A stretch of DNA of 34,690 nucleotides from NCBI GenBank assembly GCA_020831845.1, contig JAFIFV010000143.1, forward strand, positions 1 through 34,690, written 5' to 3'. The position numbers and the translations under genes are program-made. The notes under the pieces are model-generated. The model saw only the letters and a program-made list of their open reading frames with translations. It was not told the DNA's origin and ran no database searches. This DNA comes from Ectothiorhodospiraceae bacterium. Lineage in GTDB: Bacteria; Pseudomonadota; Gammaproteobacteria; Nitrococcales; Aquisalimonadaceae. Below, piece after piece: positions 26,123 to 34,494 of this stretch (within the stretch, counting starts at the first letter, position 1; each line of letters begins with the position of its first letter).

Positions 26123-26967
26123 TGTACAACTGGTTCGGATTACCCTCTACCGGTCAGAGCGCACCGGAACTGGAAGTCATCCACCGACCGCCGAAGGCGC
26201 GGCGCAAACGCCCGTGGCCGCTGGTCTTCGTGCATGGCGCGCACGCCGGCGCGTGGTGCTGGAATGAGCATTTTCTGCCCTGGTTTGCCGGCAAGGGGTA
26301 TGACTGTCGTGCGGTGAGCCTGCGCGGCCACGGCGGTAGCCGCGGACGCCGCAGCCTGCAATGGCACAGCCTGGACGATTACGTGGCCGATCTGTGCCGG
26401 GTCATCGACGAGCTGGAGACGACGCCGGTGGTGATCGGCCATTCCATGGGCGGCATGGTGATTCAGAAGTACCTGGAGCGGCGGAGCCTCATCGGTGCGG
26501 TGCTGATGGCCTCTGTGCCGCCTTCCGGCCTCGCATCCTCGGTGCTGCGCATGCTGGCCAGCGACCCAGGACTTTTCGCCGAGATCTCCCTGATGCATGG
26601 TAGCCAGGGACGACTGACGGACATGCGCTCCGCTGGCCGAGCCGTGTTCTCCGATCGGCTGGACCCGGCCCTGCTGGAACGTTACGGCGCACGTATGCAG
26701 GGAGAGTCCCAGCGCGTGCTGATGGATATGACGCTATGGAACCTGGCGCGTCCCAGCCTGGTGAAAACCTGTCCGATGCTGGTGCTGAGCGCGGGAGATG
26801 ACGCGCTGTTCACGGAGGAGATGGCGCGGGAGACCCAGCGGGCCTACAACGCCGATCTGGTGGTTGTGGATGGAATGGCGCACGCGATGATGCTGGAACA
26901 CGATTGGCTTCGGGCGGCAGAGCCCATCGCCGATTGGCTGGAGCAGTTGCAGCACGCCTCGATCTGA
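26122..26967 (+). CDS. Alpha/beta-fold hydrolase
   Basis: A 281-residue alpha/beta hydrolase. The oxyanion-hole region reads VFVHGAHAGAWCW (35-47), the nucleophile elbow is GHSMGG with S108, the acid is probably in LSAGDDALF, and the base is the histidine in GMAHAMMLEHD. The triad is therefore complete and the protein should be a soluble esterase, lipase or thioesterase-like enzyme. The substrate cannot be read from the sequence. ATG 26122 shares a base with the MFS stop (TGATG); a GTG three bases earlier is an alternative. The open frame further upstream lies inside the transporter gene and is spurious. Coupling to a permease suggests the pair imports and then hydrolyses a compound, which is inference. 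The gene ends 18 bp from the convergent DUF934 gene. Confidence 0.88.
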   Translation: MYNWFGLPSTGQSAPELEVIHRPPKARRKRPWPLVFVHGAHAGAWCWNEHFLPWFAGKGYDCRAVSLRGHGGSRGRRSLQWHSLDDYVADLCRVIDELETTPVVIGHSMGGMVIQKYLERRSLIGAVLMASVPPSGLASSVLRMLASDPGLFAEISLMHGSQGRLTDMRSAGRAVFSDRLDPALLERYGARMQGESQRVLMDMTLWNLARPSLVKTCPMLVLSAGDDALFTEEMARETQRAYNADLVVVDGMAHAMMLEHDWLRAAEPIADWLEQLQHASI

Positions 26968-26985
26968 CGCGCTGCCCAGCGAGAG

Positions 26986-27486
26986 TCAACCCGCCGCGGT
27001 GCGTCGGCGGAGATGCAGCGGGGAGTGTTCCAGCGCAACGTTCTGGTAGTAACCACTGAACTCGGTAAAACCTTTCAAGGCATCTTCCAGGTCGCTTTGT
27101 TCGTCCAGCAGCATGCTGTCGAAACCGACCCGCTCCAGATAGCTGATCTGGTCCCGCAGCACATTACCCACGGCGCGCAGTTCGCCCGAGTACGCGTAAC
27201 GGAGGCGTAGTTGGCGGGCAAGGGAGTAACCGCGGCCATCGGTGAAGGCCGGGAACTCGATGGCGATCAGTGCCAGGTCGTCCAGGTGGTCCGCCAGGTC
27301 TTCGGCCAGCACCGTGCCGTCCACCCGCACGCCGACACGCCCACCGCGAGCGTGGAGGGCGTCGCGCTCCTCCAGGTAGCGTGCGACGGGCACGACTACG
27401 TCGCCCTGCGGCAGTGTCTGCTCTTCGTCCACCAGTTGCCAGGGATCGTCCCGCACCGGCTCGCGGCGCTTAATGAGCCGTGTCAT
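26986..27486 (-). CDS. DUF934 protein, sulfite-reductase partner
   Basis: A 166-residue protein of the DUF934 family (PF06073), found beside cysI-type sulfite reductase genes in proteobacteria. Landmarks are IKRREPVRDDPWQLVD near the N-terminus, the LALIAIEFPAFTDGRGYSLA core (about 71-90), LRAVGNVLRDQISYLERVGFDSM (split: LRAVGNVLRDQ and YLERVGFDS), and a C-terminal FSGYYQNV. It has no cofactor motif that I can see. Its role is unproven; its constant pairing with CysI suggests an assembly or electron-transfer accessory. Its start overlaps the cysI end by 17 bp, so translation is coupled. Confidence 0.9.
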   Translation of the reverse strand: MTRLIKRREPVRDDPWQLVDEEQTLPQGDVVVPVARYLEERDALHARGGRVGVRVDGTVLAEDLADHLDDLALIAIEFPAFTDGRGYSLARQLRLRYAYSGELRAVGNVLRDQISYLERVGFDSMLLDEQSDLEDALKGFTEFSGYYQNVALEHSPLHLRRRTAAG

Positions 27487-29128
27487 AGCTGCTCTCCTTG
27501 AACGGTTCCATGCCCACCCGGCGATAGGTCTCCAGGAAGGTCTCCTCGCCCTCGCGAAGCGAGGCGAAGGTCTTCACCAGCGCTTCCAGCGTGTCGGGCA
27601 CCTGTTCCTTCGGCACGGCGGGGCCGAGGCGGTCGCCCAGGGCAGCATCGTCCGCCGAGGAGCCGCCCAGCGTGATCTGGTAGAACTCCTTGCCCTTCTT
27701 GTCCACGCCGAGGATGCCGATATGCGCCACATGGTGATGGCCGCAGGCATTCATGCAGCCGGACATGTTGATGCGCAGGTCGCCCAGGTCGTAGACGTAA
27801 TCCAGGTCGTCGAAACGCTGGTTGATCGCCGCTGCGACATCGATCGACCCGGCATTCGCCAGGTTGCAGAACTCCAGGCCCGGGCAGCAGATCATGTCGG
27901 TGAGCTTGCCGATATTCGGCGTGGCCAGCCCCAACTCCGCCAGTTTGCGCCACAGCTCTGGCAGTCTGTCTTCGCGCACGTCGGCTAGCAGCAGATTCTG
28001 GGTATGGGTTACCCGAGCCTCCCCGAAGCTGTACGCTTCAGCCAGGTCGGCGACGGCATCCATCTGGTCGTCGGTGATGTCGCCGGGAGCAACGGTGGGG
28101 GCTTTCAGCGAAATGAACACGGCCCGGTAGCCCGGCTGCTTGTGCTCCACGGTATTGTGCCGGTACCAGCGCTGGAATGCGCTGTCCCCGTCCAGCGCCT
28201 GTTGCAGCGCCGTGGCGTCCTCCGGAACGCTGTAATCAGGTGTGCCGAAGAACTGCTTCATGTAATCGACATCGGCCTGTTCCAGGGTCAGCTCCGGGCG
28301 GTCGCGCAAATGCTCCCATTCCCGCTCGACGCGTGCCTTGAATTGATCTGCGCCCATGGCGCGCACCAGGATCTTGATGCGTGCCTTGTACTTGTTGTCC
28401 CGCCGGCCCAGCAGGTTGTAGACCCGCAGTATGGCTTCCAGGTAAGAGAGCAGATGCCGTACCGGCAGGAAATCGTGAATGACTTCGCCGATCACCGGGG
28501 TTCTGCCGAGGCCGCCGCCGACAAGGACTTCCACGCCCAGTTCGCCCTGTTTGTTGCGCAGCAGCCGCAGGCCGATGTCGTGGACCTGGGTGGCGGCGCG
28601 GTCGCGGCGTGAGCCGGTCACGGCGATCTTGAACTTGCGCGGCAGATAGGAGAACTCCGGGTGCAGAGTAGCCCACTGCCGCACCAGTTCGCAGTACGGG
28701 CGGGGATCCTCGACCTCGTCCGGGGCGACGCCGGCCAGGTGGTCCGAGGTTACGTTGCGGATGCAGTTGCCGCTGGTCTGGATCGCATGCATTTCCACCC
28801 GGGCCAGGTCTTCCAGTATGTCGGGCACCGACTCCAGTGCGGGCCAGTTGAACTGGATGTTCTGGCGGGTGGTGAAGTGGCCATAGCCACGATCATAGGT
28901 ACGCGCCACATGGGCCAGCGTGCGCAACTGGGACGATGACAGCAGCCCATAGGGGACGGATACGCGCAGCATCGGAGCCTGGCGCTGGATGTAAAGTCCG
29001 TTCATCAGACGCAGCGGACGGAATTCCTCCTCGCCAAGCTGGCCGGCGAGGTAGCGCCGGGTCTGGTCCCGAAACTGTGCGACACGCTCGTCGACCAGCT
29101 TCTGGTCGTGGGCATCGTATCTGTACAT
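27470..29128 (-). CDS. cysI: Sulfite reductase hemoprotein (nitrite/sulfite reductase family)
   Basis: The enzyme reduces sulfite to sulfide with six electrons for cysteine synthesis. The 552-residue product contains the two half-repeats of the siroheme reductase fold. The N-terminal half has LRVSVPYGLLSS and YGHFTTRQNIQFNWP (82-96). The second half carries the [4Fe-4S]/siroheme cysteines: C415-x5-C421 and C458-x3-C462 (SGCMNACGHH), plus the THTQNLLLADV segment. It has no flavoprotein domain, and no cysJ lies beside it, so the electron donor is probably ferredoxin or an unlinked reductase. The start ATG opens MYRYDAHDQK as usual for proteobacterial CysI paired with DUF934. E. coli CysI is 570 residues. 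Confidence 0.94.
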   Translation of the reverse strand: MYRYDAHDQKLVDERVAQFRDQTRRYLAGQLGEEEFRPLRLMNGLYIQRQAPMLRVSVPYGLLSSSQLRTLAHVARTYDRGYGHFTTRQNIQFNWPALESVPDILEDLARVEMHAIQTSGNCIRNVTSDHLAGVAPDEVEDPRPYCELVRQWATLHPEFSYLPRKFKIAVTGSRRDRAATQVHDIGLRLLRNKQGELGVEVLVGGGLGRTPVIGEVIHDFLPVRHLLSYLEAILRVYNLLGRRDNKYKARIKILVRAMGADQFKARVEREWEHLRDRPELTLEQADVDYMKQFFGTPDYSVPEDATALQQALDGDSAFQRWYRHNTVEHKQPGYRAVFISLKAPTVAPGDITDDQMDAVADLAEAYSFGEARVTHTQNLLLADVREDRLPELWRKLAELGLATPNIGKLTDMICCPGLEFCNLANAGSIDVAAAINQRFDDLDYVYDLGDLRINMSGCMNACGHHHVAHIGILGVDKKGKEFYQITLGGSSADDAALGDRLGPAVPKEQVPDTLEALVKTFASLREGEETFLETYRRVGMEPFKESSYDTAH

Positions 29129-29323
29129 GGGAACTGAGCTCCGCTATCTGCATGTTTGGCGGCTGCGGGAGCATCGCACGCACGAGTCGTCGGATGCACT
29201 GCAGCCCATCTGGCCGCAAACGCTAACAATCTGGCGTTATGCGGAAAAGGAATATTTGGCTATTACGTAAGTGACTCTGGTTATAGGGGCGGTGGGTCTG
29301 CGCGGGTCCGGCGAGACGCCGGC
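29129..29323. promoter_or_regulatory. Upstream region of cysI with an AT-rich patch
   Basis: This 195-bp gap must contain the leftward cysI promoter. Bases about 29223-29290 are clearly AT-rich against the surroundings and include the palindrome TTACGTAA (29264-29271). I cannot assign -35/-10 boxes or a CysB site with confidence. Confidence 0.35.
29308..29322 (-). terminator. Short hairpin directly after the 29324-29791 gene
   Basis: CCGGCG (29308-29313) and CGCCGG (29317-29322) form a 6-bp stem with a 3-base loop, one base past the stop codon on the minus strand. There is no T run, so it is at best a weak or Rho-aided terminator. Confidence 0.3.
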
Positions 29324-29791
29324 TTACCAACGGTAGCGGTCGAAGAGCTCGGGGTTCGCCCAGTTGCGAGGGTTGAGCCAGTCTGGCGTCGTCTTGTAGG
29401 TGCCGACGTCGAAACCGTAGTAGGCCAGGTTATGATCATCGTGCCAGACGCGACAGAAACCCAGAGCAATCATGTCAGCCTGGGTCCAGCCGGATCGATC
29501 GAGCAGCAGCCGGACCAGAATGCGACGGGCGTAGAGGTCACGAAGCCCGGCGAGCAGAGCAAGGCCGTCGCGCCGCGGCAGTGTCTCCAGCGTGTTTCCC
29601 AGGGCCACCAGGTCCTGCAGACCGAGTCGGGCGATGTGCTTGTGTTCGGCGGCCGTGAGTTCGGTGACCGCAGGCTCCCCGGCGATGTCGGCAAGTTCGA
29701 GTTCCGGCAGACTGCCGATAATGGTCACGGTCTTCGGCTTCAGCTCGGCCAGTAACCGGGTCACCGCCGAGCCGGGTAGGCGTGGATGCAT
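29324..29791 (-). CDS. Hypothetical protein, probably DUF6231 family
   Basis: A 155-residue protein with no signal peptide or membrane span. Motifs seen are an N-terminal VTIIGSLPELELADIAG strand-loop, LLAGLRDLYARRILVRL in the middle, DMIALGFCRVW, and a conserved-looking C-terminal YGFDVGTYKTTPDWLN followed by NPRNWANPELFDRYRW. The C-terminal Asp-Trp-Leu-Asn and Trp-Ala-Asn-Pro pattern resembles what I recall of the DUF6231 family in gammaproteobacteria; function unknown. It lies 82 bp downstream of the one-TM protein gene on the same strand, so it may be the third gene of that unit. The ribosome site is weak, so the start is tentative. Confidence 0.7.
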   Translation of the reverse strand: MHPRLPGSAVTRLLAELKPKTVTIIGSLPELELADIAGEPAVTELTAAEHKHIARLGLQDLVALGNTLETLPRRDGLALLAGLRDLYARRILVRLLLDRSGWTQADMIALGFCRVWHDDHNLAYYGFDVGTYKTTPDWLNPRNWANPELFDRYRW

Positions 29792-29873
29792 GGTGGTGGT
29801 ATTCCGCTGTTCCAGGGTCCGTCTCCATGCTACTGCAAGCCGCGTCCGCTTGCAGTCGTTGCCTGGGCCGGGA

Positions 29874-30482
29874 TCAGGAGTCCTCGGGGCCGGCCAGCTG
29901 ACCGGACTCGAGCCGGTCGAGAATTTCCCGGGCGGTGAGTTCGCGCTCGTTGTCCAGTTGCACGCCGAACATGGCGGTGTACTCGTTGAAGACCCGATTC
30001 AGCGTTCGCCGGTACAAGGCAACGTCGGCAGCCAATTCCTGGGCGCTGCGGGTGGGGGTGGCTTCGGCACCCGGCGCCGTTGGCACCTCTGGCGCGTCCT
30101 CTTGGGCAGCGGCAGCGGGCATCTCCGTGTAGCGCTTCAGCAGGGCCTGTACAGGTTGAGAGAGGTTGCTCGCTTCGTCAGCGTCCCGTTGCACGTAGAT
30201 ATCGATGAAGTGTTCGTAGAAGCGGCGTTCCGCCCCCAGCAATTCGTCGGTCTTGCGCTCCAGATCCTCATCGGCCAGCCCGTAGCGCTCTTCCAGCGTG
30301 GCGCGCAGCCACTGGCGCCGGTCGACTTCGCCATTCTTGACCCGCTCGACCAGTTGCCGGGCGGCAGCCCGGTCCTTGCGTCCCTTGCTGACCAATCGAT
30401 AGCTGAGCAGGCCAAGCACCAGCAGAGCGATAAGCGCCAGTTCGCCAACGATGATCATGTACAGCCATTGCATCTGCGTCAT
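29874..30482 (-). CDS. One-TM membrane protein of unknown function
   Basis: A 202-residue protein with one N-terminal membrane span (about 6-28, WLYMIIVGELALIALLVLG) and a long charged, helical cytoplasmic part. The RKDRAAARQLVERVKNGEV region (34-52) and the E/R-rich stretch to about 120 look helical or coiled. A low-complexity Ala/Pro linker (124-145) separates it from a second helical segment (148-195). I recognise no family. The ATG overlaps the stop of the VWA gene (ATGA), so the two proteins are almost certainly co-translated and may form an inner-membrane complex, with this protein facing the cytoplasm and the VWA protein the periplasm. Confidence 0.8.
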   Translation of the reverse strand: MTQMQWLYMIIVGELALIALLVLGLLSYRLVSKGRKDRAAARQLVERVKNGEVDRRQWLRATLEERYGLADEDLERKTDELLGAERRFYEHFIDIYVQRDADEASNLSQPVQALLKRYTEMPAAAAQEDAPEVPTAPGAEATPTRSAQELAADVALYRRTLNRVFNEYTAMFGVQLDNERELTAREILDRLESGQLAGPEDS

Positions 30483-32218
30483 GGCGAATTCTCCGCCTGG
30501 GTCGTGGAGCCGGTGGCGCTCTGGTCGTCGAAGCCGGGGCTGCTGCTCTTGCGTCCGATCATCAGGAGGTAGCCGATCGCGACGATTGCGATCAGCACGA
30601 GATTGAACAGCACCAGAAAGACCGACACCACCAGCAGGTTCGGTCCGGGCGAGGATGCGTTGTCCTGCGCGGAGGCATTGACGCCATCCCGATAGGCAGG
30701 AAGCGAAAACTCTCCGGCGGAGACGTCAAACGCCCGGCCGCCGGGCAGGGCACCTTCGGCCCGCAGAGCGAGGCGGTAGTCCTCGGCGGGGTCCAGGAAG
30801 TCCAGGTCCACATGCCAGCGGCCTGTGCCCGAAGGCAGGTCGAGGCGTTGGGTTCGCCCGTCGGCCATGGTCAGCTCGGCGGAGATGCGTAGTTGCTCTG
30901 CGGCCTCCTGCTCCAGCGGGGTGGTCAGTGTCAGTCGCCGCTGCGCTTCGGTCTCACCCGGCAGCGCATCGAGCGTTGCGATGAGCGGAGAGTCGATGAC
31001 GGTCAGAGTCTGCTGGCGCTGTCGCTGGAAGCTGCCCCCGTCGGCGGTCAGCCGTACTGTCCACGTGCCTGCGCTTTCCATGCCTGGCAGCGTCGCCCTG
31101 AACTCCGACTGCGAGCGGGAAAGCGAAGTGGAGCCTGCCTCTCCGCCATTCCGTATGGCAGTGCCGGCCACATCCAGTACACGGAGGAAATCCTCGGATG
31201 TCAGCCGGTCGTCCCCGGTGGTCAGCCAGGCCTCGAGTTCGACTCTCTCGCCGACCAGAACCTGGCTGGGCAGTGTCTGCATGTGTAGACGGAGGTCGGT
31301 CACGATCATGACGCGATTGTCGGGATCAAATTCCGCTTCCAGTCGCCACTGACCGGGCTGAGGACTGTCGATGGTAATCAGCTCGTACAGGGATTCCTGG
31401 CGCCAGGTGACGCCGCGCGGCGGTCGCCGGGCATCGAACGGCTCTCCGCCGGGGGGGTGTAGCCGAACCCGTGTATCGTCGCCGCGGAATGCCAGTATGG
31501 TGGCTTCGCTGATGCTGTCATCGAGGGTGAATCGGTTGTCATCCAGCGGTACAGTTTCCCGGTCGGCAACACGGTCGAACATGTGCAGGAACAGTCGCTG
31601 CAGTTCTTCTGGCTCCTCGGTGACCAGGTAGCCGCCGCCGGTACTGTCAGCCAGCGCCTTCAGCAGGGCATGGTCGATTTCGTCGGACAGGCCGATGGTA
31701 TGGATCACCACACCCAGGGATTTCAGGGCCGGCAGCGTTTCCTCAAGTATGCGCCGGCGCTCCTCGGCATTGCGCCGCGGGTCATCGGCCACGTCCACCT
31801 CGCCATCGGTGAACAATACGATGTGACGCTGTGGGTCGGCAGCCGGGCCGTGCCAGTCCGCGCTCACCGTTTCGAGCGCCTCCCGGATATCGGTCCACTG
31901 ATCCATGGAATGAATATGCGCCGCGCTGTTCCGCGCCCGGGTGCGCCACGAGGCGTTGACCGCGCTCACCGGAATCACCACGTCCGACCCGTCACCGAAG
32001 TTCCAGATCCCGGCCCGCGCCTCCGCCGGCAGCAATTCGGCGAGTAGCCGCTGCGCGGGCTGGCGGAGATTGGAGGGATCGGTCCGGAGCATGCTGGCGG
32101 AAACGTCCATCAGAATGCGCACGTCGACCCCGGCCTGTTGCTCCGACCCTGACACATTGGCTGGGAAGGCCGTCAGAGCGAGCAGGTAGGCCAGAAACAG
32201 GCTGAGTGTTTTCGGCAT
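30479..32218 (-). CDS. VWA-domain protein, TIGR03503-like
   Basis: A 579-residue membrane-anchored protein. It has a signal peptide (1-24), then a von Willebrand A domain with an intact MIDAS: DVSAS at 38-42, T109-D110 in QWTDIREAL, and TDG at 137-139. Beta-rich middle regions follow (about 235-510), and a single C-terminal span lies near 528-555, with a short Ser-rich tail. The VWA core (DPSNLRQPAQRLL, IWNFGDGSDV, VVIHTIGLSDEID) matches what I know of TIGR03503, a gammaproteobacterial family of unknown function. Most of the protein should lie in the periplasm and bind a partner via a metal ion. It is the first gene of a unit with the one-TM protein (ATGA overlap). Confidence 0.87.
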   Translation of the reverse strand: MPKTLSLFLAYLLALTAFPANVSGSEQQAGVDVRILMDVSASMLRTDPSNLRQPAQRLLAELLPAEARAGIWNFGDGSDVVIPVSAVNASWRTRARNSAAHIHSMDQWTDIREALETVSADWHGPAADPQRHIVLFTDGEVDVADDPRRNAEERRRILEETLPALKSLGVVIHTIGLSDEIDHALLKALADSTGGGYLVTEEPEELQRLFLHMFDRVADRETVPLDDNRFTLDDSISEATILAFRGDDTRVRLHPPGGEPFDARRPPRGVTWRQESLYELITIDSPQPGQWRLEAEFDPDNRVMIVTDLRLHMQTLPSQVLVGERVELEAWLTTGDDRLTSEDFLRVLDVAGTAIRNGGEAGSTSLSRSQSEFRATLPGMESAGTWTVRLTADGGSFQRQRQQTLTVIDSPLIATLDALPGETEAQRRLTLTTPLEQEAAEQLRISAELTMADGRTQRLDLPSGTGRWHVDLDFLDPAEDYRLALRAEGALPGGRAFDVSAGEFSLPAYRDGVNASAQDNASSPGPNLLVVSVFLVLFNLVLIAIVAIGYLLMIGRKSSSPGFDDQSATGSTTQAENSP

Positions 32219-32400
32219 GGGAGCCTTGTCGTTCTAATGATGTTTCGCAAACAGCTTACAGCACGCGACCGGGCTTACCGTGACCCACCTCTCGGACCGG
32301 AATGGCGGCAGGGCGTGCTTCTCGAGCGTTCCTGCCTGATTTATCGTCCGCAACGGAGGAATCTTGACCCCAATCGGGTGCTGATTACCCTTGCGAGGGG

Positions 32401-33180
32401 CTAGCAGCTTGCATTCAGCGCCTCGTAGAGGGTCAGGTATTCCTGGGTCAGTTTGTGCTTCGGCGCAAGATGGATCAGCGGGATGCAGCGTTGGTGCGAC
32501 TCCTTCACCTTGACCGAGGCGGAGAGAGGGGGCGAGAGGACCGGCTGGTCCTCCGAGGCGAGTTGTTCCACGGCCTGCTGGATGATCTTCGCGCGGGACT
32601 GGAATTGGTTGATGATGATGCCTTCCACCTGCAGTTCCCGGTTATGGTCCTGGCGTATCTCCAGTACGTTCTCCAGCAGTTCGTATAGGGCCTGGCGGGA
32701 AAAGTCGTCGCAGTCGAACGGAATCAGGCAGCGGTTGCCGGCGATCAGCGCGGAGCGCGTAAAGAAATTCAGCGCCGGAGGCGTGTCGATGTAGACCTCG
32801 TCGAATTCATCCGCCAGGGCATCCAGGGCTTCCCGCAACTTGTAGATCTTGTAACGCGACTCCAGCTTGCCTTGCAGGTTCTCCAGTTCCCGACCCGCCG
32901 GCATGATGGATAGATTCTCGAAGGGGGTCTGCTGCACGAACTCCAGGGGTTCCTTTTCGTAGAGGCGGAAACTCAGCGCCTGGTCGAATAACCCCACCAC
33001 GCCTAGCTCATCGCTCGGCGTCCAGTCGCGGCCAAGCAGATAAGCGCTGGTGTTCGCCTGGGTGTCGAGATCCACTACAAGTGTGCGCCGCCCCTGGTGG
33101 GCGCTGATAGCAGCCAGATTGCTGGCAATGGTGGACTTTCCGACCCCGCCCTTCTGATTGAAGATCACTCTGCGCGTCAT
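32401..33180 (-). CDS. Orphan ParA-family ATPase
   Basis: A 259-residue ParA/MinD-type P-loop ATPase. The deviant Walker A KGGVGKST is at 10-17 with the signature lysine K10. Walker A' is VVDLDTQAN (about 36-44), and the Walker B/switch region is VYIDTPPALNFFT. No helix-turn-helix precedes the ATPase core, unlike plasmid P1-type ParA. There is no parB or parS-like array beside it, so it may position another cargo or act in regulation. The ATG at 33180 (MTRRVIFNQKGG) is preceded by GGGGAA; the open frame to 33294 has no support. It is divergent from pyrD and 182 bp upstream of the VWA gene on the same strand. Confidence 0.88.
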   Translation of the reverse strand: MTRRVIFNQKGGVGKSTIASNLAAISAHQGRRTLVVDLDTQANTSAYLLGRDWTPSDELGVVGLFDQALSFRLYEKEPLEFVQQTPFENLSIMPAGRELENLQGKLESRYKIYKLREALDALADEFDEVYIDTPPALNFFTRSALIAGNRCLIPFDCDDFSRQALYELLENVLEIRQDHNRELQVEGIIINQFQSRAKIIQQAVEQLASEDQPVLSPPLSASVKVKESHQRCIPLIHLAPKHKLTQEYLTLYEALNASC

Positions 33181-33326
33181 GTCGTGGGTTCCCCTGGTGG
33201 TCAGCGCTTCCTTAAGGTGCAGTGCAGCATCGGAGGAGTCAACTGAAAGCCGATGGAATTCGGTCGCGAGGCTATCGACAACCGGGGGTGGCATCGGCGA
33301 CCATTGGGGAAGATGTATCCCGGAAA

Positions 33327-33369
33327 TCGATATCCGGCTGGGGGGCTGTGACCTCCCGCTCGATATCCG
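33327..33369. repeat. Direct repeat upstream of pyrD
   Basis: TCGATATCCG occurs at 33327-33336 and again at 33360-33369, start-to-start 33 bp, or about three helical turns. Both copies lie in the pyrD/parA divergent gap, the second 20 bp before the pyrD ATG. They could be an operator pair, or chance. Confidence 0.3.
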
Positions 33370-33389
33370 CGACCTGACGAAGCCTTGCC

Positions 33390-34442
33390 ATGTCCTATCT
33401 CTTGCTCCGCAGCCTGCTGTTCCGCCTTGACCCGGAAACGGCGCATGACATGACGCTTGCAGCGCTCAAGGCGTTGCGGCCAACGGGGCTGCCCCGGCTG
33501 CTGGTAGGTCCCACGCCGCAACTGGAAACGCAGTTGCTGGGCTTGCGGTTTCCGAACCCGGTGGGCTTGGCCGCTGGGCTGGACAAGAACGGCGATTACA
33601 TCCCGGCCCTGGCCGGCCTGGGCTTCGGTTTCATCGAGGTGGGGACGGTAACGCCGCGGCCGCAGCCAGGCAACCCGAGGCCGCGCATGTTCCGCCTTCG
33701 CCGCGCACAAGCGTTGATCAACCGCATGGGTTTCAACAACAAGGGCGTCGACCACCTGGTTGGCCGCCTGGCTGCTTCCGGCTACCGCGGCGTGCTCGGC
33801 GTGAACATCGGCAAGAATTTCGATACGCCGGTGGAGCGGGCTGCGGAAGACTATCTGCATTGCATGGGCAAGGTCTACCCCTATGCCAGCTACATCACCG
33901 TCAACGTCTCTTCGCCAAACACCCCGGGGTTGCGGGATCTTCAGCATGGTGGCCTGCTCGACGAACTGCTGGCCGCGGTGAAGGGCGAACAGCTCCGCTT
34001 GTCGCTGGCGTGGAACCGCTATGTGCCCGTGGTGGTGAAAATCGCGCCGGACATGACGGACGATCAGGTGGTCGGCCTGGCCGATACCCTGGTGCGTCAT
34101 CGCATGGATGCCGTGGCGGCGACCAACACCACACTCTCCCGGGACGGCGTCGAGGGCATGCGTAACTGGGAGGAGGGCGGCGGCCTCAGTGGCGCGCCTT
34201 TGCGGGACCGCTCCAATCACGTGATCCGTTTGCTGGACCAGCACCTGAACGGCGCCTTGCCCATCATCGGCGTCGGCGGGGTGGTCTCGGGCCATGATGC
34301 CCTTATGAAAATCCGGGCAGGCGCCAGCCTGGTACAGATCTACAGCGGCCTGATCTACCGCGGCCCCAGCCTGATCCGCGAATCCGTCCGCGCCATCGCC
34401 GAGGCGGAAGGTGCCGAAGTACCCCTGCAGGTGGGTGCCTGA
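33390..34442 (+). CDS. pyrD: Dihydroorotate dehydrogenase (quinone), class 2
   Basis: PyrD oxidises dihydroorotate to orotate in pyrimidine synthesis and passes electrons to the quinone pool at the inner membrane. The 350-residue product is a class 2 enzyme: it has the N-terminal helical membrane-association segment (1-40, MSYLLLRSLLFRLDPETAHD), then the FMN barrel with FPNPVGLAAGLDKNG (54-68), INRMGFNNKG, the catalytic serine in VNVSSPNTPG (S175, as in E. coli), KIAPDMTDDQ, and GVGGVVSGHDA with the phosphate-binding LVQIYSGLIYRGP near the end. The ATG has a poor ribosome site but matches the family start. A tRNA-Ser gene follows after 52 bp. Confidence 0.97.
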   Translation: MSYLLLRSLLFRLDPETAHDMTLAALKALRPTGLPRLLVGPTPQLETQLLGLRFPNPVGLAAGLDKNGDYIPALAGLGFGFIEVGTVTPRPQPGNPRPRMFRLRRAQALINRMGFNNKGVDHLVGRLAASGYRGVLGVNIGKNFDTPVERAAEDYLHCMGKVYPYASYITVNVSSPNTPGLRDLQHGGLLDELLAAVKGEQLRLSLAWNRYVPVVVKIAPDMTDDQVVGLADTLVRHRMDAVAATNTTLSRDGVEGMRNWEEGGGLSGAPLRDRSNHVIRLLDQHLNGALPIIGVGGVVSGHDALMKIRAGASLVQIYSGLIYRGPSLIRESVRAIAEAEGAEVPLQVGA

Positions 34443-34455
34443 GCGCTGTTCCAAG

Positions 34456-34484
34456 TTGCACCGGTGGAAGGAGTTGCCGACAAT
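34456..34484 (+). promoter_or_regulatory. Candidate promoter for tRNA-Ser
   Basis: TTGCAC (34456-34461) and GACAAT (34479-34484) with a 17-bp spacer lie 10 bp ahead of the tRNA gene. Match is moderate at both boxes. The tRNA could also be read from pyrD. Confidence 0.4.
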
Positions 34485-34494
34485 AGGCGGCGCT

